From assembly GCA_009924135.1 (NCBI GenBank), contig RFSE01000038.1:1-38820 (forward strand): 38,820 nucleotides of DNA. Direction: 5' to 3'. Both the position numbers and the translations under genes were made by a program. How positions within the stretch are numbered: position 1 is the first letter of the stretch; every line of letters starts with the position of its first letter. The stretch comes from Pseudomonadota bacterium (lineage in GTDB: Bacteria; Verrucomicrobiota; Verrucomicrobiia; Limisphaerales; SXTU01). The notes under the pieces were generated by a model. It saw nothing but the letters and a program-made list of their open reading frames with translations, was not told where the DNA came from and did not search any database. Below are positions 17,091-27,260 of the stretch, one piece after another.

Positions 17091-17114
17091 GTAGAGGAAG
17101 TTTGCGGCGGAGGC

Positions 17115-18179
<1,065 letters not shown>

Positions 18180-18224
18180 TTAAGGTTCTTGTCCGGGATG
18201 AGGTCAGAGACCGACAGGCGGCGG

Positions 18225-18252
18225 ATGGTAATGACGCAGGGGGTTGCGTCAA
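18225..18252 (-). promoter_or_regulatory. Possible promoter with overlapping inverted repeat upstream of gap
   Basis: On the minus strand TTGACG (18252-18247) and TACCAT (18230-18225) are separated by 16 bases and match the -35 and -10 consensus at 5 and 4 positions. A perfect inverted repeat, TGACGCA-N6-TGCGTCA (18251-18232), fills the spacer and could be an operator. The gap start is about 60 bases downstream. Confidence 0.4.
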
Positions 18253-18392
18253 TGAGTAAATCCAGCGCGGCGACGATGAAGGCACATTGGGACATGCGCC
18301 ACGGCAGGAGAACGGCTTCGCCCTGCGAAAGCACAAGGCGGGTAGAGGATGGTAATAATCGTCACGCCAGATTTGCAGCGGATGCTTGCCTG

Positions 18393-21086
18393 TCAGCGCG
18401 GCGGATTTACCGCTGCGGCACCGGCGAAGGCGAGTTCCCCGAAATCGTTGCGGTCATCCAAGCTCTTGGTGCCGGGCGTGGTGGACCAGAGTGAACGCCC
18501 GATCCGGTCCGGCGCGGCGATGTGGACGCGCGCAACGTTCATCCGCCAGAAGGTGTCGGCCTTGGGTGCTTCGACGCCGAGGGTCTTGAACGGGATTTTC
18601 ACCAGGGCGAGCCAGCGCTGCTTCTCCGGTTCCAGCCGCAACTCGTATTTCCAATCGCCGTTCCAGTCCGGATCGAACTGCCCGTGGCGCGGGTCCATGG
18701 CGTCGGTGATGAAGCCGGCGGCGGCATCGGCCTTCGCCTCGGGCTTCAGACCCACGGTGAACCGATAGGCCACGTCGCGTCCAGCGATGGGCGCGAGGTA
18801 AAATGCGAGCGATTCCTGGTTCGTGCCCGCACCGGGTTTCATCAATGCAGCGGGCAACTCGCACTCCGCCAGCAGGTAGAGGTGGGTTTCATCCGTGGCC
18901 GCACGAATGCTGGTCTTGCGCGTGAGCGGGGCAGCCCCCGGCAGGGCAACCAGTTCGCTGGACGCTGCTTTCTGCCAGTGCGGGGAGTCCAAGGTCAGCC
19001 CGTTGGATACTGTACTGGCCGGCAGACGTTTTGCCCCGGCGAGCGGAGCCAGCCGCATGGCCTTCGTATCCCAGTTGAACGGGGTGCTGGCGTATGGCTC
19101 TTGATAGCCGTCATGGCTGAGCCGCAGATGCGCGGCGTTGTGGCCTGTGGGCGGAAATGGCACGAAGGCCCAGTTGCCAAAGGGCTTCGTCCGGCCGCGC
19201 TCATCGAAGTAGGTGGAGATCTCCGCATTCCGCGCGTCGATGGCATCGAGCAGGCGGTCGCGCGCGACGCGGTCCGGCTGGATTTGGTAGGCGTGGTTGA
19301 GATGCACCACGCGGGCAATGCCCCGGAGGTAATCGAACTCCCGACGGACCAGCGCGAGGCGCGTCTTGACCTTGGCCGTGGGCGCGAGCTTCTCGGCCTG
19401 GGCGAGCTGCGTTTCCAGGGAGGCCAGCAGCGTGGGCGTATAGAAGAAGCCGAGGAATTGCATCGGGTCGGTCAGGTGCTTGCGGCGGCGGCCGTAGATG
19501 TCCGTGTAAGTCCAGGCCGGGTCGCGCGTGCCAAGCTGGCGCGAGTAGAGTTCGATGGCGTGGTAGAGCTGGTCGTAGAATTGGATCATCGGCGGGGCTG
19601 CCTTCCCAAAAGCCGCACCGCAGAACTCGTAAACGAGCACCCTGGCTTGGTTCGTCTTGGGGTCGTCGTACATCCGGCCCATCGTGTAATAAACCGGTCC
19701 CTCCAGCCCGTGCAGCGTCCCCGGCCCGTCCTGGTAAATGGCCTGAATGCGATTGTCCACGAGCCGCTTCGCCTGCGTCTCGACGAAGCCCGGCGTGCGC
19801 ATGGGCGTGTAGCGCGTGCTCAGGTTCGGACACCAGTTGTAAATGTAACCGGTGAAGCCCTGCGGCACCCCGTAATCGCGCCACGGGGCGAGGTCTTCTT
19901 CGTTCGTGCCGGTGAGCATGATCTGGACGTTGGCGGGGAACTGCTTGAAGGACTTCGGCGGCGCGGCCGTGAGGATGTAGCTCGTCATGCTTACCGTCTT
20001 GCCCGGATGCGAAGCGAGCACACGCTCGGCCAGCTTGCGGTGCAGAATCCAAAGCTTCTCGCTCCAGTCACTCCCGGTGTCGAAGAGCTTGGCGCAGGCT
20101 TCACACTGGCAGGCGCGGAAACCATCCGGCTGGCCCAGGTCCACGGACTGGTAGCCGGCATCGAGCCAGCTGATCAGGTCCTGATAGAACAACTCCTGCA
20201 CCTCGGGATTGGAGATGCAGTACTGGGCGTTCACGCCCTTCGGGTTCATCCGCTGGCCGCCGATGAGGGCGAAGTATTCCGGGTGCGCGGGCAGGTATTT
20301 CTCCGGCGGCACGGCACGCTCCCACGTGTGCCCGCCGAAGGGATCATCCACGCGGGGGAAGCGGTTGTTCGCAATATCGTAAAAGCTGCCGCGCGGCGGA
20401 TATCCGGTCCACGAATCGAAGACCGGCGTTTTCTGCACGTTCAAGTCCGCCGGCACGACGACTTTCACCGTGGGCAGGAACTCAAAGGCGGGCGACGCGA
20501 GCAGGTCTACTTTTGCGAGACCATTCACCGGCTGACGCGGACCGAGGTCCGGGTAAAGAAAGCGCACGCCGAGATATTGGCGCAGGAAGTCCGTCACGCC
20601 CTTGGCGGTGCCGATGCGGTCCCACTCGGACTTGCGCGCGCCGGTGCCCGGAGCCGCCTGTTCGCGACCCGCAATGACAAGATCACGCCCGGTAACGCGC
20701 AGGACGTAGGTCCAGCCCCGGAACTTCGCGACGTCCACTCCCAGCTTCCGCGCAAAGGCGGTGTTGCCGAGGAAGATCGCGGGCTTGGTCGCGTCGCGTT
20801 TGGCCTCCGAAACAATCGGCAAAGTGAAGCTGTTGGCCTGGAACGCGGTTTGTAACAGACGCGCGGTCTGCTGCAGGCCGTCTGCCAGGGCTGGCGTGGG
20901 TGCGGCGTCCGGGAGGACGATCTGGTAGTCAGATTTGCCCTCGGCGGCCAGGACCAGTTCCGCAGCGGCAGCAGCGGACACGGACACGCCGAAGACGGCA
21001 ATTAACGCGATCAAGGCAATGCACAACCACGCGCGGCGCAGCGAAGGTCGGACAACAACTACCAATTCACTCAAGGGAAATGACAT
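18393..21086 (-). CDS. DUF4838 domain-containing secreted protein with C-terminal CBM9-like domain
   Basis: The product has 897 residues from ATG at 21086, chosen because it places a signal anchor or peptide (SLRRAWLCIALIALIAVFGVS) near the N-terminus; upstream in-frame codons read through a palindromic repeat. Residues about 45-230 are an N-terminal domain as in GH67-like proteins. DUF4838 follows, with QPDGFRACQCEACAKLFD as the cysteine-bearing motif, as in the paralogue at 3193-5211, and long helices after it (KTRLALVRREFDYLRGIARV). The last roughly 200 residues (SSELVALPGAAPLTRKTSIRAATDETHLYLLAECEL onward, in pieces) resemble a CBM9-like sugar-binding sandwich. A role in uronate- or amino-sugar-containing glycan breakdown is inferred. 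Confidence 0.85.
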   Translation of the reverse strand: MSFPLSELVVVVRPSLRRAWLCIALIALIAVFGVSVSAAAAAELVLAAEGKSDYQIVLPDAAPTPALADGLQQTARLLQTAFQANSFTLPIVSEAKRDATKPAIFLGNTAFARKLGVDVAKFRGWTYVLRVTGRDLVIAGREQAAPGTGARKSEWDRIGTAKGVTDFLRQYLGVRFLYPDLGPRQPVNGLAKVDLLASPAFEFLPTVKVVVPADLNVQKTPVFDSWTGYPPRGSFYDIANNRFPRVDDPFGGHTWERAVPPEKYLPAHPEYFALIGGQRMNPKGVNAQYCISNPEVQELFYQDLISWLDAGYQSVDLGQPDGFRACQCEACAKLFDTGSDWSEKLWILHRKLAERVLASHPGKTVSMTSYILTAAPPKSFKQFPANVQIMLTGTNEEDLAPWRDYGVPQGFTGYIYNWCPNLSTRYTPMRTPGFVETQAKRLVDNRIQAIYQDGPGTLHGLEGPVYYTMGRMYDDPKTNQARVLVYEFCGAAFGKAAPPMIQFYDQLYHAIELYSRQLGTRDPAWTYTDIYGRRRKHLTDPMQFLGFFYTPTLLASLETQLAQAEKLAPTAKVKTRLALVRREFDYLRGIARVVHLNHAYQIQPDRVARDRLLDAIDARNAEISTYFDERGRTKPFGNWAFVPFPPTGHNAAHLRLSHDGYQEPYASTPFNWDTKAMRLAPLAGAKRLPASTVSNGLTLDSPHWQKAASSELVALPGAAPLTRKTSIRAATDETHLYLLAECELPAALMKPGAGTNQESLAFYLAPIAGRDVAYRFTVGLKPEAKADAAAGFITDAMDPRHGQFDPDWNGDWKYELRLEPEKQRWLALVKIPFKTLGVEAPKADTFWRMNVARVHIAAPDRIGRSLWSTTPGTKSLDDRNDFGELAFAGAAAVNPPR

Positions 21087-21149
21087 GCTGCCATCGGACG
21101 GACCAGAATGCGTTCGCTTCATCGCCGGACCGATGGGAATCGCCCACGT

Positions 21150-21250
21150 GCGGAGCGTGGCGTTCACGCCGCAGATGGCTTGGCTGCAAGAGTACGCTCC
21201 GAAGTTCGCGGAACCACGTACGTAACTGCGGCATGAATGCCCCGCTCCGC
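21150..21250. repeat. Paired-hairpin palindromic repeat between SGNH hydrolase and DUF4838 genes
   Basis: Arms 21150-21174 and 21226-21250 are inverted copies with 3 differences in 25 bases (left arm begins GCGGAGCGTGGCGTTCACGC). Each contains its own small hairpin, GGCG-TTCA-CGCC and GGCAT-GA-ATGCC, with a compensated G-C to A-T change. It begins 50 bases after the stop of the SGNH hydrolase gene. Confidence 0.75.
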
Positions 21251-21299
21251 GCCGTCGGCTCCCGGCGACTTCGGCATTCGAGGTTAGTTCAAATCCCAA

Positions 21300-22019
21300 T
21301 CACGGTTTCAGCAGGGATTTCAACTTGGGCTCGGCCTTGGCCAATTCCGCCAGCACCAGGTCCGCCATGGCTTTGGCTCCCTTTTCGGAGAAATGCGTGC
21401 GATCAGTGGTTGAACAGCTCAGGTCAGCGCTGCCGGCGTCGCCGAGCTTCTCAAACAGCGCGCCACTGGCCGCATGCAGATCCACGAGGCCGGTCTTCAA
21501 TTCCTGCGCCACCGCCTTCATGGCCTCGGCGTAGGGCAGCAGTTCCTGCGTCAACTTGCCGTTCTTATCATACGTCCGCCGGTGCATGGGGGTCACCAGC
21601 ACCGGCTGCGCGCCGGCCGCTCGTGCTTCCGTGACGTAGCGGCGCAGGAATTCGCGGTAGTCGGTCGCCGCGTCGGTGGATTCCGGGCGCTCCTTCGCGT
21701 GGGAATCGTTGTGGCCAAACTGAATCAACACATAGTCCGGCTTCTCGGCCAAGGTTTTGGTCCACAGCCCCTCCTTGATGAAGGTCTTGGTACTGCGTCC
21801 GCTCTTGGCAACGTTGATGATCCGTACATGGGGCGGGAAGGCCGGCGCGAGGAAGTGACCCCAGCCGCGAATGTTTGAAGTGGTGGGATACTCGCAGACC
21901 GTGGAATCCCCAATGACCGCAATCCGGACCTCGCGTGGTGCCTCAGCACTGTGGGCCACCGGGAGGCAGCACAGCGTGGCGAAACCAAGCAAAGTGGCTA
22001 ACAGCGTGCGTCGTTGCAT
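21300..22019 (-). CDS. SGNH hydrolase, rhamnogalacturonan acetylesterase-like
   Basis: The 239-residue protein has a signal peptide (MQRRTLLATLLGFATLCCLPVAHS). SGNH blocks are clear: VIGDSTVCEY with nucleophile Ser39, a glycine in the GWGHFL/KSGRSTK region, FGHNDSH with the oxyanion asparagine, and DRTHFS with the catalytic Asp and His. The GDST opening and the FGHND and DxxHFS blocks are typical of rhamnogalacturonan acetylesterases (CE12-like), which remove acetyl groups from pectin backbones. The exact substrate is not shown. It is on the same strand as the DUF4838 gene after it, but a palindromic repeat lies between them. Confidence 0.9.
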   Translation of the reverse strand: MQRRTLLATLLGFATLCCLPVAHSAEAPREVRIAVIGDSTVCEYPTTSNIRGWGHFLAPAFPPHVRIINVAKSGRSTKTFIKEGLWTKTLAEKPDYVLIQFGHNDSHAKERPESTDAATDYREFLRRYVTEARAAGAQPVLVTPMHRRTYDKNGKLTQELLPYAEAMKAVAQELKTGLVDLHAASGALFEKLGDAGSADLSCSTTDRTHFSEKGAKAMADLVLAELAKAEPKLKSLLKP

Positions 22020-22415
22020 GGCAGGAATCTACCTGGCGGACGAACACAACTCCATCCCAACTGCGCAACCAAACTGGCCTGCGGAGCTTCTCAGTTTCTT
22101 GCAATCGTCGCTGCGGAGGGGACCATCGGTATGCGAAGTGCCACCAGCGGATAACGCCGAAAGCTGAAAGTCGCTGGCCGAACCTGTGCTCTGAACCAAC
22201 GCCCGCGTCCTCCCTCACCCCCTACCCTCTCCCAGCGGGAAAGGGCCGGGGTGAGGGAAAACGGCCACCCAGCTCCGTACGCTGCCCTTTGCTAAAACAC
22301 TTCATCGGTTGGAATAACACCTGCAAGAAACCGAGCTGCGTCTACTGGCGAGCACGGGAGGACGCGTCGCCATTTTCGAGGCTTCCGGCGCACCAGTCAG
22401 CCCGGCTTGATCCCG
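22020..22415. other. Intergenic spacer with one palindrome
   Basis: No convincing gene was found in these 396 bases. The only clear element is the inverted repeat at 22212-22257. The stretch next to 22019 must carry the promoter of the SGNH hydrolase gene, but no good -35/-10 pair was recognised. Confidence 0.6.
22212..22257. repeat. Short palindromic repeat (CCCTCACCCC type)
   Basis: Ends CCCTCACCCC and GGGGTGAGGG are perfectly complementary, with more pairing inside (CTCTCCC and GGGAAAGGG, imperfect). Similar pyrimidine-rich palindromes are widespread intergenic repeats. It lies 159 bases after the stop of the downstream-reading hydrolase gene. Confidence 0.65.
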
Positions 22416-23522
22416 TTACAGGTGCTTCTTGACGAAGTCCCAGGCGGACGCGTCATGAAACTCGTGACGGCCCTCGAACACCAGGTGCTGGAAGCGATCG
22501 CCCAGGCCGAGCTCCTGAAAATACTCCGCCGAGATCGGAGCCAGTTTGCGGCCCGGTTCACGGTGATCAACCCCGTCCGTGCTGCCGGCCTGAATTTGCA
22601 GGGCCCGCGGACAGATCAGGGCCGCAAGTTCGCCGTCACGGAACAGCGAGAAGCGGTCCTTGAACTTGAAATCGCTGGGAATGGACAGTTCATCGCGCTC
22701 ATAACGCCCTTCTTGCACGCCGTAGTAGCAACTGCAGACGGAAACCTTGATGCGCGGGTCCAGCGCTGGCGTGACGAGTGCGTAGTAGCCACCGTAGGAC
22801 AGGCCTACCATGCCAACGCGCTGCGGATTGACCTCAGGACGTTGCAGGAGGACATCCAGACTACGGGTGATCTTGACGATCTCGACCGCTGTGAGGCTTG
22901 TGCCCAACAGGCGCATACGCTCGTCCACCGTGTTCCGGATGTTCTTGGGAAGGCCTTCCACGGAGAACAGATGTTGCGGGGCAAACACCACGTAGCCGCG
23001 CTTGACCGCGCCCCGCACCATGTCGTGGTAATTGGCCCCGCCGTTGAACAAGGCCACTTCGGGCGAACCGCCGCCACCATGCATCGAAATGATCAACGGG
23101 GCTTTGCCGGTGACGCCTTTGGGCACGATGTAGATGCCTTCCGCGTGCACCTTGGGCAGTACCGGAATCCTGGCCCGATAGTAGGTGCCCAGGATGTCCT
23201 CACCCATTTTGTCGAAGCTGGCCGGGCCGTTGGACGGCTGCCCGGGCGGTGGATAGCCGATGCTGTCGCAAAACGCCTGCCGGTAGTTTTGCACCGAGCG
23301 GGAATAGGCTTCGGGCGAAGTGTAATCCGGCTTGAGCAAGGCTCGCAAACGTGCGGTGTCCGCCTTCAACTCGGTGAGATAGGCGTCCAGCTCGGCGGCC
23401 TGTTCCACCCGCAACGGATTGGAGTCGGCGACCCGCTGCTCGAAGTAGGCCGGTGCGGGCGCGGGGTCCTGGGCCTTCAACACGACGGACGTGAGCGTCA
23501 GGGCGAGCAGAAATGGTTTCAT
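22416..23522 (-). CDS. Secreted alpha/beta hydrolase (dienelactone/acetyl-xylan esterase-like)
   Basis: The product has 368 residues from ATG at 23522 and a signal peptide (MKPFLLALTLTSVVLKAQ). A helical N-terminal part (about 25-110) precedes the hydrolase fold: HGGGG at 148-152, the nucleophile elbow GLSYGG (Ser242), an aspartate in GSTDGVDH (about 316) and the histidine in GRHEFHD (about 353). This is like the prolyl-oligopeptidase/acetyl-xylan esterase branch of secreted esterases. It is divergent from the large protein at 23644, with 121 bases between the starts that must hold both promoters. The substrate is probably an acylated glycan, by context only. Confidence 0.86.
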   Translation of the reverse strand: MKPFLLALTLTSVVLKAQDPAPAPAYFEQRVADSNPLRVEQAAELDAYLTELKADTARLRALLKPDYTSPEAYSRSVQNYRQAFCDSIGYPPPGQPSNGPASFDKMGEDILGTYYRARIPVLPKVHAEGIYIVPKGVTGKAPLIISMHGGGGSPEVALFNGGANYHDMVRGAVKRGYVVFAPQHLFSVEGLPKNIRNTVDERMRLLGTSLTAVEIVKITRSLDVLLQRPEVNPQRVGMVGLSYGGYYALVTPALDPRIKVSVCSCYYGVQEGRYERDELSIPSDFKFKDRFSLFRDGELAALICPRALQIQAGSTDGVDHREPGRKLAPISAEYFQELGLGDRFQHLVFEGRHEFHDASAWDFVKKHL

Positions 23523-23643
23523 GCGAAGAAACCTGCCATCGGACAACCCCGGCGCAACGGAAAAACGGCACATTCTTTGTTCAATTCACCGTCCCACGAC
23601 GTCAGCTAACCGGCAACTCAATGTGGCTGCTTTGAAAGAGAAA

Positions 23644-26600
23644 ATGCAAATACGACTAAGGCTTTGGTGTTTTGGCTTGGCGCTGGTTTGGACCATTTCC
23701 ACCCGGGCAGGGGGCGCGGAAAAACCGGCGGAGGTGGTCATCCCGCTGGAACCCGGGCACAATGCCATCCGGTTCGAAGCGGCTCCCGGTAATCGCCCCG
23801 GCACCCAAATCAGCGTGGAGTTTTCGAGCGGGGCGAAAAAGGTCCTCGGTTTGAATGTGCAATCCCAGGAAGGCAAGCGGCGGCTGCCCCCAGCACCGGC
23901 AGCGCCGAAGAATGCCAAGGCGGCCTACGAACCGGTCAAGATGGAGGAGGCTTTCGTGGGGATTTCCGGGTTGAACCTGAAAATTTTTTCACGCCCGAAC
24001 CTGCTTCGCTATACGGACGAGCAGCAAAGCGAGCTGATCAAGCAATGGGCCACCTTGCCGGCGGCCTCGCAGACCCCCATCCGCTTCGATTTCCGCAACC
24101 AGGCCAGCGGGGTGGAATTGTGGATCAACGGTTCCTATGCCGGCGCGTTGCCCGGCGAAGGCGGGCTTCGACGAATCCGCCTCCTCCTGCCCGGCGGCGC
24201 AATGGTGCGCGATCAAGGGTCATACCGGCTGCCGGTCGTGGCGGAGCCGTTTCGCGCCCTCGACATCCGTCAGATCGCCAAGCCGGGAGCGATGCGGGAC
24301 GCGAAGGTTTCGCTGGCAACGGAACTGCAACTGGTGGAAGGCATCCCGCTGATGGTCGCAGATGGGTCGGGCAACGGGGATGTCGGCGTGGTTCGCGAAA
24401 TGAAGGGCTCGTGGGCGTTGGAAGCGGACGAGCATCTGTCACGCACGCCGTTCGACGGCATGCCGGAGACGTTGCATTTCTCCGTGCCCCAGGCCTTCTA
24501 CCAAAAGGCCCATGTGCTCTGCGCCGTGGAACCGGATGCCAAGAAGGACAGTGTGCTGACCGTACGAATGACACGGTTTGGCCGGTCAGGGCGCGGCGAT
24601 GCAATAACCCACGCCTCGGTGCAGTTGCCACGTGGCGGCACTGCGCCGTCGGGTCAGTTGAAACGCGTCGGCTCGGTGACTTACACGGTCGATGGCAAGC
24701 CGTTGGAACTGCCACTTTACCTCGCCGAATTCAATCTAGACCCCGGAGCCATCCTCGACCTGCTGACCGCCACGAAAGACCCGCATGCCGCGATGCTGGA
24801 CGGTGGCTATCTCGACATTGATTTGCTCGGCGCAATTGAACGAGGCAAGCCGGTGCGCGGTTCCACGAGTGCCGTTCACGTCTTTGGACTCACCCTGGAG
24901 AAAAGCCCGGCGGAACTTTCGCTGGCACCCGCGCAGCCGGGGAACATCTTCTACAATCAGGAGGTGCCGGAGACTTTGGCCGTGATCAAGGCAGCCGAGG
25001 CGGGCCGCTTGAAACTGGCCTGGACGATCACGGATGTCACCGGAGCCCTGGTCCGGGCCGACAGCAGGGACCTGACCTTCGCTGCCGGAGGCGAATCCCA
25101 ACGCCAAACCATCCCGCTGAACACCAGGCAACCCGGCTGGTATGGGTTGAAGGTCAGCGTCGCACCGCTTCGATCAGGAACGCCGCCATTGGTGGTGCAC
25201 GACGCGGCGTTTGCCATTCTGGGACCGGACCGGCGCAAGGCCGGGTATGAGTCACCTTACGGGGTTTGGTGGTTCGGCAACGCCCATTACGGCTGCGACG
25301 ACCTGAACATCATTGGTCCGCTGCTGCACAAGGGCGGGTTTCGGAAGACGACCTTCGGCTGGACTAAATATACCGAAGCCGATTTTGCCCCCTGGTCTGT
25401 CACGCTCAACCAGATTGGTTGGGGCTTCAAGCCGCAGGACCCGGCTGGCAGCGTGAAGCGGGTGGCGGACTGGTTGCAAAAGTTTCCGCATTGCCAGGCG
25501 GTGCTCCTGTTCCACGAAAGCTACGGCAACTATCTGCCGGCGGAATTGTTCGGCGAGAAACCCGTCGAAGATGCGGAGACAGTGGAGAAGGCGCGCAAAC
25601 GGGTCGAAACCGCGACGCAGGCCGCCAAGCTCTATCGCGAGAACTTCCCCAAGCTCAAACTCATCGCCGGCAACACGAGTGCTTCCGCTGCCATCATCGC
25701 GTCCCTGCTCCGGCACGGCTTCGACAGCTCGTTGATGGACTACATCGGCATCGAGACCGCCGCCGGACAGACCGGCATACCCGAGAAACTGTGGGAAGGC
25801 GGACCGCAGGGGGCCTACATCGCCCGCGATGCTGCCCGCAAATTTGGCCACGAGCTGCCGGTCACCGGCTGCTACGAATACACCACGCGCGTGGAACGCA
25901 ATCTCGGGTCCCAACGACAGGCGGAATTCTACGTGCGGGATGTCCTGATGGGTCATGCCTACAACTACCAGCATATCTCGCCGGGCCTGCTGTACGACGC
26001 GGGAAATGCCTACGGCAACACGCTGTGGGGTGCGGGCGGCGTTTGTCGGCGGTATCCGTTGCTGTATCCCAAACCGGCCTACGTTGCACTGGCAACGGTC
26101 ACCGCCGCGCTCGATCAGGTCAAATTCCGCCGCAAGGTTCCAACCGGTTCACTCACCGTTTACGCACTGGAATTTGACCGCGCAGCCGGTGGGTATGCGT
26201 ACGCGATCTGGACCCCGCGCGCGTCCGCCGAGCTCGCGCTGCAATTCCCCTCCGACGCAAAGCTGGAAATGACCGCCTTCTACGGCGCGGTCACCACGCC
26301 CACCACCAGCGCCGGACGGCTCAGCCTGACCGCCGCTTCCGCGCCGCAGTATCTCGTCGCGACCAAGCCGCTCACTGCGGCGCAACTGGTCCGGCAAATT
26401 ACCGAAAAGGAACCCGCCGGCTTTCAAATTGCCGACCCGCTGAATGACGCCGCGCGCTGGACGCTGTGCACAGACGAAAGCCTCACCAAGAAGTCCGGTG
26501 AACTGCCGCGCCACGTGCGGGGCGATTTCAGCATGCGCCAAGTGCAGGACAGCGAACGCGGTCCGTGCCTGGAACTGGAGCTGCACGGTAACGGGAAACT

Positions 26601-27027
26601 GTCCGACTACATCGGCGAGTATGGAACCATCGGCAACTCCAATTCCGCCGCCCTGCCCGGCACGCCTCACACCCTGGGCCTGTGGGTCAAGGGCAACTCG
26701 TCCTGGGGCAAGGTGGTTTTCGAATTTCAGGACGCAGCCGGCAATGTCTGGCGCACGCACGGCAACGAATGGCACGACTGGCCTGGCGAACTGTCGATCA
26801 ACTTCGACGGCTGGCATCTCATCCAGTTCCCGATCGATGCTCAATCGCCCATCATCTATTCGTCACCGGGAGGCCGTTGTCAGTGCATCAAGGGCGGGGC
26901 CCGCACCGTGAGCTATCCCATCAAGATCACGAAACTGCACGTCATCATGAACCGGAAGGCGCTTGATCCCACTGAAATGCGGGCCGTGACTCCGGTGATC
27001 CGGCTTGGCGGCGTCGGCGGCTATTGA
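23644..27027 (+). CDS. Large secreted protein with predicted glycosidase-like barrel and C-terminal beta-sandwich
   Basis: I do not recognise a named family. The product has 1127 residues from ATG at 23644, chosen because it gives a signal peptide (RLRLWCFGLALVWTISTRAGG); the longer frame from 23491 overlaps the divergent gene. Residues about 30-520 look like beta-sandwich domains. A segment from YGVWWFGNAHYGCDD (about 540) to about 850 has the pattern of a TIM barrel, with LLFHESYG (Glu625) and GCYEYTTR (Glu745) as candidate acid/base and nucleophile, 120 residues apart as in clan GH-A. Residues about 960-1080 (LELHGNGKLSDYIG, LGLWVKGNSSWGKVVFEF) resemble a carbohydrate-binding jelly roll. 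Function is inferred only. Confidence 0.83.
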   Translation: MQIRLRLWCFGLALVWTISTRAGGAEKPAEVVIPLEPGHNAIRFEAAPGNRPGTQISVEFSSGAKKVLGLNVQSQEGKRRLPPAPAAPKNAKAAYEPVKMEEAFVGISGLNLKIFSRPNLLRYTDEQQSELIKQWATLPAASQTPIRFDFRNQASGVELWINGSYAGALPGEGGLRRIRLLLPGGAMVRDQGSYRLPVVAEPFRALDIRQIAKPGAMRDAKVSLATELQLVEGIPLMVADGSGNGDVGVVREMKGSWALEADEHLSRTPFDGMPETLHFSVPQAFYQKAHVLCAVEPDAKKDSVLTVRMTRFGRSGRGDAITHASVQLPRGGTAPSGQLKRVGSVTYTVDGKPLELPLYLAEFNLDPGAILDLLTATKDPHAAMLDGGYLDIDLLGAIERGKPVRGSTSAVHVFGLTLEKSPAELSLAPAQPGNIFYNQEVPETLAVIKAAEAGRLKLAWTITDVTGALVRADSRDLTFAAGGESQRQTIPLNTRQPGWYGLKVSVAPLRSGTPPLVVHDAAFAILGPDRRKAGYESPYGVWWFGNAHYGCDDLNIIGPLLHKGGFRKTTFGWTKYTEADFAPWSVTLNQIGWGFKPQDPAGSVKRVADWLQKFPHCQAVLLFHESYGNYLPAELFGEKPVEDAETVEKARKRVETATQAAKLYRENFPKLKLIAGNTSASAAIIASLLRHGFDSSLMDYIGIETAAGQTGIPEKLWEGGPQGAYIARDAARKFGHELPVTGCYEYTTRVERNLGSQRQAEFYVRDVLMGHAYNYQHISPGLLYDAGNAYGNTLWGAGGVCRRYPLLYPKPAYVALATVTAALDQVKFRRKVPTGSLTVYALEFDRAAGGYAYAIWTPRASAELALQFPSDAKLEMTAFYGAVTTPTTSAGRLSLTAASAPQYLVATKPLTAAQLVRQITEKEPAGFQIADPLNDAARWTLCTDESLTKKSGELPRHVRGDFSMRQVQDSERGPCLELELHGNGKLSDYIGEYGTIGNSNSAALPGTPHTLGLWVKGNSSWGKVVFEFQDAAGNVWRTHGNEWHDWPGELSINFDGWHLIQFPIDAQSPIIYSSPGGRCQCIKGGARTVSYPIKITKLHVIMNRKALDPTEMRAVTPVIRLGGVGGY

Positions 27028-27260
27028 GTCGGTCCGGGAATCCGGGCGCTCGTCAGTGCCGCTGAATTGAGCGTCGCACCCCACCTACGACCGGAAGTGC
27101 AAACGACCCGCTGCCTTGTTTTCTGTTTGAGTCCGGCCCGGGTTATGACGCCGGTAAAAAACTGAGTCAGACCCCGGCAGTAGGACGGTTGGGGGTTCGT
27201 CCGTTGCCATGACTATTGGATTTGTCATCCATCGCGTTTCGCCGCACCGTCCAATCCGTC

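Noticed and set aside
27028..27260. Possible RNA element between the large secreted protein and the TAXI gene
   Set aside because: No stable hairpin series, tRNA-like structure or known riboswitch motif could be seen.
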